Positions 1 through 7,222 of a stretch of 17,289 nucleotides of DNA are shown piece after piece. A model generated the notes under the pieces. That model saw only the letters and a list, made by a program, of their open reading frames with translations, did not search any database and was not told the DNA's origin. A program made the position numbers and the translations under genes. This DNA comes from an uncultured Collinsella sp. (lineage in GTDB: Bacteria; Actinomycetota; Coriobacteriia; Coriobacteriales; Coriobacteriaceae), in the NCBI GenBank assembly GCA_900545995.1, contig URBM01000022.1:1-17289 (forward strand). The letters are read 5' to 3'. Position 1 is the stretch's first letter. The number at the start of each line of letters is the position of its first letter.

Positions 1-24
1 CTCGGAGATGTGTATAAGAGACAG
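1..24. other. Nextera adapter remnant (not genomic)
   Basis: Positions 6-24 are exactly the 19-base Tn5 mosaic end used in Nextera libraries (AGATGTGTATAAGAGACAG), and the five bases before it (CTCGG) are those that precede the mosaic end in the read-2 adapter. The genome sequence begins at about position 25, inside infB. Any reading frame that starts in this stretch is an artefact. The bases at 25-31 happen to repeat CTCGGAG, so the exact junction could be off by a few bases. Confidence 0.97.
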
Positions 25-652
25 GCTCGGAGTTGTTGTCGGAAGCGTTACGATCGTTACGGCGGCCACCGCGGCGGTCATTGTTGCCGCCACGACGGTT
101 ACCGCGCTCGGCGGCGCGCTCGGCCTTGGCCTTGTCCTCGGCGTCCTTCTTCTCCTTGAGCACGGTCTCCTGTGCGGCGATCTGGTCGAGCAGCGAACGG
201 AAGCGCGAACCGGAGTCGGAAGCGGGAACGGCGCGGCGCTGGGCCTCGCGGGCAGCCTCCTCCTTCTCGCGAGCAAGGCGCTCCTGCTCGGCCTTCTTCT
301 TGGCCTCGGCCTCGGCGCGGGCAGCCTCCTCGGCAGCCTGGGCTGCGGCAAACTGGCGGCGTTCCTCCTCGCGTGCCTTCTCGGCGGCGATGCGCTCGCG
401 CTCGGCCTCGGCGGCGCGAGCGGCCTCCTCGGCGGCAGCTGCCTGCTCCTCGGCCTGCTTGGCGGCCTCGACTTCCTGAGCGCGGGCCTCGATCACCGAG
501 GCGAGCTGCTTGCGGACCATGACGACATAGGCGTCCTCCAAAGTGGAGGACGCGGACTTAGCGGGAATCTTCATTTCGGCGAGATGACCCATCAGTTCCT
601 TGGAGGTCATGCCGAACTCTTTGGCCAGGGTGGACACACGGACTTTTGCCAT
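25..652 (-). CDS. infB: Translation initiation factor IF-2, N-terminal part only
   Basis: IF-2 is the GTPase that brings fMet-tRNA to the 30S subunit and promotes subunit joining. Only about 209 N-terminal residues are present, because the contig ends inside the gene. The protein starts MAKVRVSTLAKEFGM and continues with TSKELMGHL, a typical IF2_N domain (residues 1 to about 50). A long Ala/Glu/Arg-rich stretch, probably a charged helical linker, covers about residues 52-175. A basic Gly/Asn/Arg-rich segment (RGNRRGGNNDRRGGRR) follows near the cut. The GTPase domains would lie off the window. The ATG at 650-652 is chosen because the conserved MAKVRV start fits and an AGGTGA-like ribosome-binding site precedes it. 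It is the last visible gene of the rimP-nusA-infB operon, 91 nt after nusA. Identity is firm; the linker is of variable length in this family and is not diagnostic. Confidence 0.93.
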
Positions 653-673
653 ATGACTTCACCTACCCTTTCT

Positions 674-735
674 GGCACCTTGGGTGCCTAGAGACTGAAC
701 GAGCGTGGGAGACGCGCCGGGACCCGCCCGGCGCG
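674..735 (-). repeat. Two hairpins in the nusA-infB spacer
   Basis: The 91-nt spacer holds two perfect inverted repeats. CGCGCCGGG at 713-721 pairs with CCCGGCGCG at 727-735 (9 bp, 5-nt loop) just after the nusA stop, and GGCACC at 674-679 pairs with GGTGCC at 683-688 (6 bp, 3-nt loop) upstream of the infB ribosome-binding site. Neither is followed by a T run on the minus strand, so they do not look like intrinsic terminators. They may act as RNA processing or stabilising structures, or tune infB translation; the function is not shown by the sequence. Confidence 0.55.
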
Positions 736-743
736 ACCGCGCG

Positions 744-1991
744 CTAGATCAGGTCCTCCGCATCATCGAAGGCGTCGGTGTCGTGGACACCGCAGAAACG
801 GGAGCCGGGACGAGCCTGGTTGCGGCACTGGACGCCGTCCTCGGACACGTACTCGCAGCGGCGGACGTCCTCGTCCTCCTCGTCACCGATCAGGTCGGCG
901 GCGGGCTCCTCGTGAACGGGAACGTTCTTGAGGATGTCGGCGGCAAGCGTCTCGGACTTGATGTCGATGTGCCAGCCGGTCAGGCGCGCGGCGAGGCGGG
1001 CGTTCTGGCCCTCCTTGCCGATGGCGAGGGACAGCTGGTCGTCGGGCACGATGACGCCGGCGTAGGCCTTCTCCTCGTCGATGAGGACGCGGGTGACCTT
1101 GGCAGGCGACAGGGCGTTGGCGACGTAGACGGCAGGATCGGCATCCCACAGGATGACGTCGACGCGCTCGCCACGGAGCTCGCCCACGACAGCGCGAACA
1201 CGGCTGCCCTTGGGGCCGACGCAGGCGCCCACGGGATCCAGACGGTCGTCGAGCGAGTGGACGGCTACCTTGGAACGCTGGCCGGGCTCGCGGGCGATCG
1301 ACTTGATCTGGACGGTGCCCTCATAGATCTCGGGCACCTCCTGCTCAAACAGACGACGCATGAGCTCGGGGTGGGTGCGGGAGATGACAATCGGCGGACG
1401 GCTGTGCTCGCCGCGAACCGGTTGCAGGTTGGAGTTGGGGTCGCGTACGTCGATGATCACGGCCTTGATGTGCTGGTTGTGCAGGTAGCGCTCGCCCATC
1501 GGGCGCTCGTTGCGCTCGTTCTCGTAACGGCGCTGGTCGAAGTGCGGCAGCTCGGCCTCGACGCCCTCGCGGATCTTGACGATCGTGAAGTCGGGCGTGG
1601 ACTGCAGCACGGTACCGCTGATGAGGTCACCGATGCGGCCGGAGAACTCCTCGTAGATCTGCTCGCGGGCGGAGTTGCGCACGATGGCGTTGATCTCGGC
1701 CTTGGCGTGCTGGGCAGCGATGCGGCTCGTGTTCTTGGGGGTGACGTCGATCTCCTCGAACTCGGTGAAGTTGCCCTCCTCGTCCATGGAATCGTCGATC
1801 GGCTCCAGGCGGTAGACGTAGATCTTGCCGGTGGTGCGGTCGATGGTCACCTTGGCGCCCCACTCAAGATGCAGGATCTCGGCATAGCTCTTGGCGAGCG
1901 ACTGCTCCAGGCGGTCGATCAGGTAGAGCTGGTCGATGTGCTTCTCCTGGCAAAGCTCCATCAGGGCGGACATCATGTCGGATGCTGCCAT
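744..1991 (-). CDS. nusA: Transcription termination/antitermination factor NusA
   Basis: NusA binds RNA polymerase and nascent RNA and controls pausing, termination and antitermination. The 415-residue protein shows the family order: N-terminal RNA-polymerase-binding domain (about 1-118), S1 domain (about 119-195), first KH domain (VGPKGSRVRAVVGELRGERV, near 258-277) and second KH domain (AIGKEGQNARLAARLTGW, near 323-340). After an acidic linker (about 361-376) comes a C-terminal tail with C379, C389, C400 and H403, spaced C-X9-C-X10-C-X2-H, which looks like a small zinc-binding knuckle and is not part of standard NusA. The ATG at 1991 lies one base after the rimP stop and follows a GAAGGA-type ribosome-binding site, so the two genes are probably translationally coupled. 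The ylxR gene that usually follows nusA is absent. Confidence 0.95.
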   Translation of the reverse strand: MAASDMMSALMELCQEKHIDQLYLIDRLEQSLAKSYAEILHLEWGAKVTIDRTTGKIYVYRLEPIDDSMDEEGNFTEFEEIDVTPKNTSRIAAQHAKAEINAIVRNSAREQIYEEFSGRIGDLISGTVLQSTPDFTIVKIREGVEAELPHFDQRRYENERNERPMGERYLHNQHIKAVIIDVRDPNSNLQPVRGEHSRPPIVISRTHPELMRRLFEQEVPEIYEGTVQIKSIAREPGQRSKVAVHSLDDRLDPVGACVGPKGSRVRAVVGELRGERVDVILWDADPAVYVANALSPAKVTRVLIDEEKAYAGVIVPDDQLSLAIGKEGQNARLAARLTGWHIDIKSETLAADILKNVPVHEEPAADLIGDEEDEDVRRCEYVSEDGVQCRNQARPGSRFCGVHDTDAFDDAEDLI

Positions 1992-1992
1992 C

Positions 1993-2487
1993 TTACTTTC
2001 CTTCCTTCGCGGGCTTGAAGTCGTAGGTGGGCTTCAACTTGCACTTTTTAACATCAGAGAAATCGAGGGTGACGGACTCGCCGTCCTCGAGCTCGAGGGT
2101 CACGTTCGTCTCGGTGGTGGAGGCAATCTTGCCGGCGTACTTGCGACGGCCCTCGGTGGCGGTGGAGGTGAGCTCGCAGTTCTCGCCCACAAAGCGGGCA
2201 AAGTCGCACGGGCGGCGCAGCGGGCGCGCCATACCCGGGCTCGACACCTCGAGCGTATAGCTCGAAGAGATGGGGTCGAGCTCCTCAATCACATCGCCGA
2301 CCCACTTGGTGTTGGCCGTGACGTCGTTGAGCGACAGGCTCTGACCCTCGGCACCCTCGATACGCACGCGCACGCAGGGGGCCTTGGTGGCACCCACGAG
2401 CTCGACGTCGACGATATCGACATCGTGCTGGGGAGCGACGGCCTCGAGCGCGTCGATGATCGCCTGCTCGGTCTTGGTCTTGACCAT
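1993..2487 (-). CDS. rimP: Ribosome maturation factor RimP
   Basis: RimP assists late maturation of the 30S ribosomal subunit. The 164-residue product has the expected size and the hallmark LEVSSPGMARPLRRPCDF in the middle of the protein (family consensus LEVSSPGxxRPL), an N-terminal alpha/beta domain and a C-terminal small beta domain (KYAGKIASTTETNVTLELEDG). The start is set at the ATG at 2485-2487 because GGAGGTG sits 6 nt upstream and the conserved protein begins there. The frame is open further upstream, to about 2700, but that extension would run through the operon's promoter and a terminator hairpin, so it is rejected. It is the first gene of the rimP-nusA-infB operon. Confidence 0.95.
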   Translation of the reverse strand: MVKTKTEQAIIDALEAVAPQHDVDIVDVELVGATKAPCVRVRIEGAEGQSLSLNDVTANTKWVGDVIEELDPISSSYTLEVSSPGMARPLRRPCDFARFVGENCELTSTATEGRRKYAGKIASTTETNVTLELEDGESVTLDFSDVKKCKLKPTYDFKPAKEGK

Positions 2488-2507
2488 TGCGGCACCTCCA
2501 TCCATAC

Positions 2508-2540
2508 AAAAAAGAAGCGGGGCCGAAACCCCACTTCTTT
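2508..2540 (-). terminator. Intrinsic terminator in the rimP operon leader (possible attenuator)
   Basis: On the minus strand AAAGAAGTGGGG pairs with CCCCGCTTCTTT (12 bp, one G-U pair) around a UUUCGG loop, and a run of six T (three of them in the stem) ends the structure. In + coordinates the arms are 2511-2522 and 2529-2540. The T run ends about 10 nt before the rimP ribosome-binding site GGAGGTG and downstream of the promoter at 2566-2594. It therefore sits inside the rimP leader, where it can only matter as an attenuator or as a structure affecting rimP initiation. leuS has its own terminator at 2682-2720, so this one is not needed for leuS. Confidence 0.8.
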
Positions 2541-2565
2541 CAATTACAACTTCATTTGCAAGCAA

Positions 2566-2594
2566 ACTATACCAATGGCTGCGGAAACGTGCAA
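2566..2594 (-). promoter_or_regulatory. Sigma-70 type promoter for rimP-nusA-infB
   Basis: On the minus strand TTGCAC (2594-2589) and TATAGT (2571-2566) are separated by exactly 17 nt, close to the consensus TTGACA/TATAAT. The predicted start of transcription is near 2559, which gives a leader of about 72 nt containing the terminator hairpin at 2508-2540. Confidence 0.7.
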
Positions 2595-2681
2595 GCACAG
2601 TACGAATCTCCAGGTCAGCGTGCGCACAGCTTCTCCACAAGAATAGGACAATTGACCGAAGGCACCTAGGCAGGTACATGC

Positions 2682-2720
2682 AAAACGAGGGACGAACCAA
2701 CCGGATCGCCCCTCGTCTTT
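2682..2720 (-). terminator. Terminator of leuS
   Basis: On the minus strand ACGAGGG (2716-2710) pairs with CCCTCGT (2691-2685). The stem continues after one mismatch with CGA/TCG and then an inner CC/GG pair, and TTTTG follows. It lies 26-61 nt downstream of the leuS stop and upstream of the rimP promoter, which separates the two transcription units. Confidence 0.75.
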
Positions 2721-2745
2721 TATGCGTCAGCTATGCGCGCAGCGC

Positions 2746-5322
2746 TTACTTGACCACCAGGTTGACCAGCTTGCCGGGCACGCAGATGGCCTTGACGACC
2801 GTCTTGCCCTCGAGCCACTTGGCGACGGCGGCCTCGGCGGCAGCCTGCATCTCCTCGTTGGAGGCATCGCGGGCCACGTCAATGCGGCCGCGGACCTTGC
2901 CGAGCACCTGGACGACGATCTGCACCGTGTCCTCGATGGACTCGGCCAGGTCGAACTCGGGCCAGGCGGCGGTGTAGGCGTTGCCCTCGCAGCCGAGAGC
3001 CTCGTGCCACAGCTCGTCGGCCCAGAACGGGCAGATGGGGGCAAGGACGCTCACGATATCCTTGGCCACGCCGTAGCACAGCGCCTTGTCGCGGTCAGTG
3101 CCCTCAGTGGCGTTGAGGTAGGCGCTCGCCGCGTTAACGAGCTCCATGACGGCCGAGATGGCGGTGTTGAACTGGCCGCGGTCGAAGTCCTCGGTGCACT
3201 TGGCGATGGTGCGGTGACGCTCGCGATAGAGCTTCATCGCAACCTCGTCGAGCGTGGACTTGTCGAAGGCCACGCTGGCGTCGCCGGACTGGACGAGCTG
3301 CCACACGATACGCCAGGCGCGCTTGATGAAGCGGTTGGCGCCCTCAACAGCCTTGGGATCCCAGTCGAAGTCCTTCTCGGGCGGGGCGATAAACAGGATC
3401 GCCAAACGCATGGTGTCGGCGCCGTAGGGCTCGATGACCGAGCTCGGGGGCACGACATTGCCCTTTGACTTGGACATGGTATCGCCGTTCTCGTCCTTGA
3501 CCATGCCCTGGCACAGCAGGTTGGTGAAGGGCTCGTCCACGCTCAGCAGACCCAGGTCGCGCAGCGCCTTGGTAAAGAAGCGGCTGTAGAGCAGATGCAG
3601 AATGGCGTGCTCGATGCCGCCGATGTAGTTATCGACGGGCATCCAACGGTCGGCGGCCTCGCGGGAGAAAGGCAGCTCGGTGTTGTGCGGGTCGGTATAG
3701 CGCAGGTAATACCAGCTGGAGCAGGTGAAGGTGTCCATGGTATCGGTCTCGCGCTTGGCCGGGCGGCCGCAGACCGGGCAGGTGGTCTCGTAGAACTCCT
3801 TGCACTCGGCGAGGGTCTCGCCGGCACCCAGGTCCAGGTTCTCGGGCAGCGTCACCGGCAGCTGATCCTCGGGCACGGGCACGATGCCGCAGTGCTCGCA
3901 GTGGATAGCCGGGATGGGGTTGCCCCAATAGCGCTGGCGGCTGATGAGCCAGTCGCGCAGACGGAACTCGACCTTGCGACGACCGCAGCCCATGGCCTCG
4001 AGGTCGGCCACGATTGCAGCTTCGCCCTCGGAGTGCTTGCCACCGCGCATTCCGGTGTACTTGCCGGACTGGACGAGCGTGCCCTCGGCAGCGTGGGCGC
4101 AATCCCAGTCGACGGTCTCGGCATGGAAGGTATCGATGGTCTCGCCGTTGGCCTCGACGGCAGCACGGTCGTCATCGTCCAGGATGATCGGCACGATCGG
4201 CAGGTCGTACTTGCGGGCGAACTCAAAGTCGCGCTGGTCGCCGCAGGGAACGGCCATGACGGCGCCGGTGCCGTAGTCGGCCACGACGTAGTCGGCAACC
4301 CACACGGGGACCTTCTCGCCGTTGACCGGGTTCACCACGTAGCGGCCGGTAAAGGCACCGTGCTTCTCGAGGGTGCCCTGGGCACGCTCGACGGCGGAGA
4401 TATGCTTGGAGTCCTCGACGATCTTGGTCACGGCCTCCTCGTACTCCGTACCCTCGACGAGCTCGTGCAGACGCGCGTACTCGGGAGCCAGGACAAAGAA
4501 GGAGACACCGAAGAGCGTGTCGGCTCGCGTGGTGAAGACGGTGATCTTACCCTCGTCGCCCTCGATGGGCTCGCCATCCTGGTCGCACAGGGTAAAGTCG
4601 ACCTCGGCGCCCTCGGAACGACCGATCCAGTTGGCCTGCATCTGCTTGACGCGCTCGGGCCAGCCGGGGAGCTTCTCCAGGTCGTCGAGCAGCTCCTGGG
4701 AGTAATCGGTAATCTTGAAGTACCACTGCTCCAGGTCGCGCTTCTCGGGCTCGGTGCCGCAGCGCCAGCACTTACCCTCGGTGACCTGCTCGTTGGCCAG
4801 AACGGTCTTACAAGTGGGACACCAGTTGACCGGGTTCTTCTTACGGTAGACCAGGCCCTTTTCCCACAACTTCTCAAAGATCCACTGACCCCAACGGTAA
4901 TAATCGGGACTGCAGGTCTTGACCATGCGATCCAGATCGTAGGAGAAGCCCATGCGCTTCATCGTGGCGAGCGCCTGGTCCATGTTCTTATACGTCCAGG
5001 CGGCAGCCTGCGTGTTGTGCTTGATGGCGGCGTTCTCGGCAGGTAGGCCAAAGGCGTCAAAGCCGATGGGGTGCAGCACATCGTAGCCGCGCATGCGGGC
5101 CTGACGGGCCATGGCATCGCCGATGGTATAGTTGCGCGCGTGGCCCATGTGCAGGTCGCCCGACGGATACGGGAACATCTCGAGCACGTACTTCTTGGGC
5201 TTGCTGTCGTCGGTGTCGACGGCAAAGAGGTTGGAGTCCTCCCAGGCCTTCATCCACCGGGACTCAATGGCCTGCGCGTCGTAGGCAGGGATCTCGTCCT
5301 TATGATCTGTGCAATCGCACAT
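2746..5322 (-). CDS. leuS: Leucyl-tRNA synthetase
   Basis: This class I aminoacyl-tRNA synthetase charges tRNA-Leu with leucine in the cytoplasm. The 858-residue product carries the HIGH signature as HMGH at 58-61, preceded by MFPYPSGDL, and the KMSKS loop as TMSKS at 615-619. A zinc-binding insert has C168-P-T-C171 and C185-W-R-C188. The connective polypeptide 1 editing domain lies between about 220 and 400 (VWVADYVVADYGTGAVMAVP), and a second Cys pair set (HCEHC, TTCPVC) lies near 500-540. The C-terminus has the anticodon-binding and LeuS C-terminal region (VVQVLGKVRGRIDV). Length is normal for a bacterial LeuS. The ATG at 5322 has AAAGGAG 5 nt upstream. The gene is a single-gene unit with a structured leader (5346-5464) and its own terminator (2682-2720). 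No T-box motif was found in the leader. Confidence 0.97.
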   Translation of the reverse strand: MCDCTDHKDEIPAYDAQAIESRWMKAWEDSNLFAVDTDDSKPKKYVLEMFPYPSGDLHMGHARNYTIGDAMARQARMRGYDVLHPIGFDAFGLPAENAAIKHNTQAAAWTYKNMDQALATMKRMGFSYDLDRMVKTCSPDYYRWGQWIFEKLWEKGLVYRKKNPVNWCPTCKTVLANEQVTEGKCWRCGTEPEKRDLEQWYFKITDYSQELLDDLEKLPGWPERVKQMQANWIGRSEGAEVDFTLCDQDGEPIEGDEGKITVFTTRADTLFGVSFFVLAPEYARLHELVEGTEYEEAVTKIVEDSKHISAVERAQGTLEKHGAFTGRYVVNPVNGEKVPVWVADYVVADYGTGAVMAVPCGDQRDFEFARKYDLPIVPIILDDDDRAAVEANGETIDTFHAETVDWDCAHAAEGTLVQSGKYTGMRGGKHSEGEAAIVADLEAMGCGRRKVEFRLRDWLISRQRYWGNPIPAIHCEHCGIVPVPEDQLPVTLPENLDLGAGETLAECKEFYETTCPVCGRPAKRETDTMDTFTCSSWYYLRYTDPHNTELPFSREAADRWMPVDNYIGGIEHAILHLLYSRFFTKALRDLGLLSVDEPFTNLLCQGMVKDENGDTMSKSKGNVVPPSSVIEPYGADTMRLAILFIAPPEKDFDWDPKAVEGANRFIKRAWRIVWQLVQSGDASVAFDKSTLDEVAMKLYRERHRTIAKCTEDFDRGQFNTAISAVMELVNAASAYLNATEGTDRDKALCYGVAKDIVSVLAPICPFWADELWHEALGCEGNAYTAAWPEFDLAESIEDTVQIVVQVLGKVRGRIDVARDASNEEMQAAAEAAVAKWLEGKTVVKAICVPGKLVNLVVK

Positions 5323-5345
5323 ATCAGCTCCTTTAATCTTAGCTG

Positions 5346-5464
5346 GGGTCGGTCGGCATAGCTTTATTCGCTACTGCGGACAGTCCTGCGCAAGACGAAG
5401 AGCACATTAAGTGCTCTTCTTTGCGTGCGGAACTTGTAGCAAACAAAGCTAAGCCGACCGACCC
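5346..5464 (-). repeat. About 119-nt imperfect palindrome in the leuS leader
   Basis: The outer arms 5346-5365 and 5445-5464 pair over 20 bp with one mismatch (GGGTCGGTCGGC/GCCGACCGACCC at the base). Further in, CGCTAC (5369-5374) faces GTAGCA (5436-5441) with one G-U pair, CGCAA faces TTGCG, and the tip is GAAGAGCAC (5397-5405) against GTGCTCTTC (5411-5419) around an ATTAA loop. The structure ends about 14 nt before the leuS ribosome-binding site. It could be a structured leader controlling leuS or a decayed MITE-like element. There is no GGGTGGNACCGCG T-box sequence, and no clear T run follows the inner hairpin. No convincing leuS promoter could be assigned between 5465 and 5500. Confidence 0.65.
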
Positions 5465-5498
5465 TAAGGTTAACTTGACTGATGATAGCAAATACGAC

Positions 5499-5533
5499 AA
5501 GCGAGATGCCTGCGACTTGCGGGCATCTCGCTT
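5499..5533 (-). terminator. Hairpin, likely guaB terminator
   Basis: AAGCGAGATGCC (5499-5510) pairs perfectly with GGCATCTCGCTT (5522-5533), a 12-bp stem with an 11-nt loop. On the minus strand it is followed by TTGTCGTATTT, a weak T tract; on the plus strand by TTTATC. It lies between the guaB stop and the leuS leader, so its natural role is to end the guaB transcript. The symmetrical ends would let it work in both directions. Confidence 0.6.
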
Positions 5534-5594
5534 TATCTAAATAACGTGGTTGTGAATCAACCGCTAATTGTTACCCGCCCAAGCATGGTCGGGT

Positions 5595-5687
5595 TTTCCA
5601 AGTGCCGCAGATTGCCGTGAAAGAGGAGCGACGCGTACTTTGGTACGCGAGCGACGGTTTGAACGGCAAGGTGCGGTGCTTGGGAAA
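5595..5687. repeat. REP-like intergenic palindrome after guaB
   Basis: This 93-nt imperfect palindrome begins 6 nt after the guaB stop. TTTCCAAG at the left faces CTTGGGAAA at the right, CCGCA faces TGCGG, TTGCCGT faces ACGGCAA, and the centre is CGCGTAC (5632-5638) against GTACGCG (5643-5649). Two direct copies of GAGCGACG (5626-5633 and 5649-5656) flank the central hairpin. No frame in it looks coding. Size, position and symmetry resemble REP/BIME-type repeats that occur many times per genome, but copy number cannot be seen from one window. Bases 5534-5594 between it and the hairpin at 5499-5533 show nothing recognisable. Confidence 0.55.
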
Positions 5688-5692
5688 GCCGC

Positions 5693-7204
5693 TTAGCGGT
5701 AGCTGACGCTTTGCTGGGAGTCCTTCACGACTACGTCGTGAGCGCCGCCTTCGACGATGGAGGTGGAGCTGACCAGGGTCAGGCGTGCCTTTTCCTGGAG
5801 CTCGGGGATCGAGAGGGCGCCGCAGTTGCACATCGTTGACTTGACCTTGTAGAGCGTACCGCCCACGCCGTCCTTAAGGGAACCGGCGTACGGGACGTAG
5901 GAGTCGACGCCCTCGACGAAGCTGAGCTTCGCGGCGCCGCCCAGGTCGTAGCGCTGCCAGTTGCGGGCACGCGCAGAACCCTCGCCCCAGTACTCCTTCA
6001 TGTACTGGCCGTTGACGTTGACGCGCTCGGTCGGGCTCTCGTCAAAGCGGGCGAAATAGCGGCCCAGCATCATAAAGTCGGCACCCATGGCAAGGGCGAG
6101 CGTCATGTGGTAGTCGTAGACGATACCGCCGTCAGAGCACACGGGCACGTAGACACCGGTCTCCTCGTAGTACTCGTCACGGGCGCGGCAGACGTCGATC
6201 AGCGCGGTGGCCTGGCCGCGGCCGATACCCTTGGTCTCGCGGGTAATGCAGATGGAGCCGCCGCCGATACCGACCTTGATGAAGTCGGCGCCGCAATCGG
6301 CCAGGAAGCGGAAGCCCTCGGCGTCGACGACGTTACCGGCACCGACCTTGACGTCCTCGCCGTAGTTGGCGCGAATCCACTCAATGGTGCGCTTCTGCCA
6401 CTCGCTGAAGCCCTCGGAGGAGTCGATGCACAGAACGTCGGCACCAGCCTCGATGAGCAGCGGCACGCGCTCGGCATAATCGCGGGTGTTGATACCGGCG
6501 CCGACCATGTAGCGCTTGTCGTTATCGAGCAGCTCGTTGGGGTTAGTCTTGTGGCTGTCGTAGTCCTTGCGGAAGACGATGCCCATCAGGTGATCGTAGT
6601 CGTCGACGATGGGCAGGGCGTTGAGCTTGTTGTCCCAGATGACGTCGTTGGCAACCTTGAGGCTGATGTTCTTGTCGCCCACGATGAGCTGCTCACGCGG
6701 GGTCATGAACTCGGAGACCTTCGTCTGGTGGTCATCGCGACTGGGGCGATAGTCACGGCTGGTGACGATGCCCAGGAGCTTACCCTTGGGAGTGCCGTCG
6801 TCGGTAACCGGCATGGTGGAGTGACCGGTCTTCTCCTTGAGCTCGATGACCTGCTCCATGGTCATGTCGGGGGTCAGCGTGGAATCGGACTGAACGAAAC
6901 CGGCCTTGTGATCCTTGACGGCCTTGACCATAGCGGCCTCGGACTCGGCGCTCTGGGAACCGTAAATGAAGGACAGGCCACCCTCGGTAGCGAGCGCGAC
7001 ACCCATATCGACGCCCGAGACGGACTGCATGATGGCGGAAACCATGGGGATGTTCAGGGTGATTGCCGGCTTCTCACCGCGCTTAAAGCGGGTTAGCGGC
7101 GTCTTAAGAGAGACGTTGTTGGGGATGCACTGCGAGGACGAGTAACCAGGGACCAGCAGATACTCCGAAAACGTGTGGGACTCACCGGGAAAGAACGTAG
7201 CCAT
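5693..7204 (-). CDS. guaB: IMP dehydrogenase, Tritrichomonas-type
   Basis: The enzyme oxidises IMP to XMP with NAD+, the committed step of guanine nucleotide synthesis. The 503-residue protein has the (beta/alpha)8 barrel interrupted by two CBS domains (about 105-160 and 164-220). Key residues match the well-studied 503-residue T. foetus enzyme position for position: D261 (CIDSSEGFSEW), the catalytic C319 in GIGGGSICITR, and flap residues R418 and Y419 in RNWQRYD. K310 and E431, which mark mycophenolate-insensitive bacterial and T. foetus enzymes, are also present. The loop reads GIGGGSICITR, not the common bacterial GIGPGSICTTR. The ATG at 7204 follows GGAGAAAC. It is flanked by a leader with palindromes and by the REP-like element. 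Function is certain; the subfamily resemblance rests on recalled sequence, not on an alignment run here. Confidence 0.96.
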   Translation of the reverse strand: MATFFPGESHTFSEYLLVPGYSSSQCIPNNVSLKTPLTRFKRGEKPAITLNIPMVSAIMQSVSGVDMGVALATEGGLSFIYGSQSAESEAAMVKAVKDHKAGFVQSDSTLTPDMTMEQVIELKEKTGHSTMPVTDDGTPKGKLLGIVTSRDYRPSRDDHQTKVSEFMTPREQLIVGDKNISLKVANDVIWDNKLNALPIVDDYDHLMGIVFRKDYDSHKTNPNELLDNDKRYMVGAGINTRDYAERVPLLIEAGADVLCIDSSEGFSEWQKRTIEWIRANYGEDVKVGAGNVVDAEGFRFLADCGADFIKVGIGGGSICITRETKGIGRGQATALIDVCRARDEYYEETGVYVPVCSDGGIVYDYHMTLALAMGADFMMLGRYFARFDESPTERVNVNGQYMKEYWGEGSARARNWQRYDLGGAAKLSFVEGVDSYVPYAGSLKDGVGGTLYKVKSTMCNCGALSIPELQEKARLTLVSSTSIVEGGAHDVVVKDSQQSVSYR

Positions 7205-7222
7205 GTTTCTCCTTTTTCCATG

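Noticed and set aside
705..2018. Long plus-strand frame of 437 codons opposite nusA
   Set aside because: It is the antisense frame of nusA and the start of rimP, is rich in Val/Leu/Gly/Asp as expected from the reverse of GC-rich codons, and has no family match.
2544..2555. Mini frame ATG-AAG-TTG-TAA in the rimP leader as a leader peptide
   Set aside because: Only three codons, a few bases from the predicted transcript start, and no ribosome-binding site.
2488..2700. N-terminal extension of rimP upstream of the chosen start
   Set aside because: It would pass through the operon promoter and a terminator hairpin and has no RimP-like sequence; the ribosome-binding site supports the start at 2487.
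3595..5046. Long plus-strand frame of 483 codons opposite leuS
   Set aside because: Antisense shadow of leuS; composition is that of complemented codons and no motif is recognisable.
5323..5500. T-box riboswitch upstream of leuS
   Set aside because: The conserved T-box sequence (like GGGTGGNACCGCG) and a standard antiterminator are not present.
5572..5597. ACCCG/CGGGT hairpin followed by TTT on the plus strand as a terminator
   Set aside because: Only five pairs with a 12-nt loop, a short T run, and no plus-strand gene upstream.
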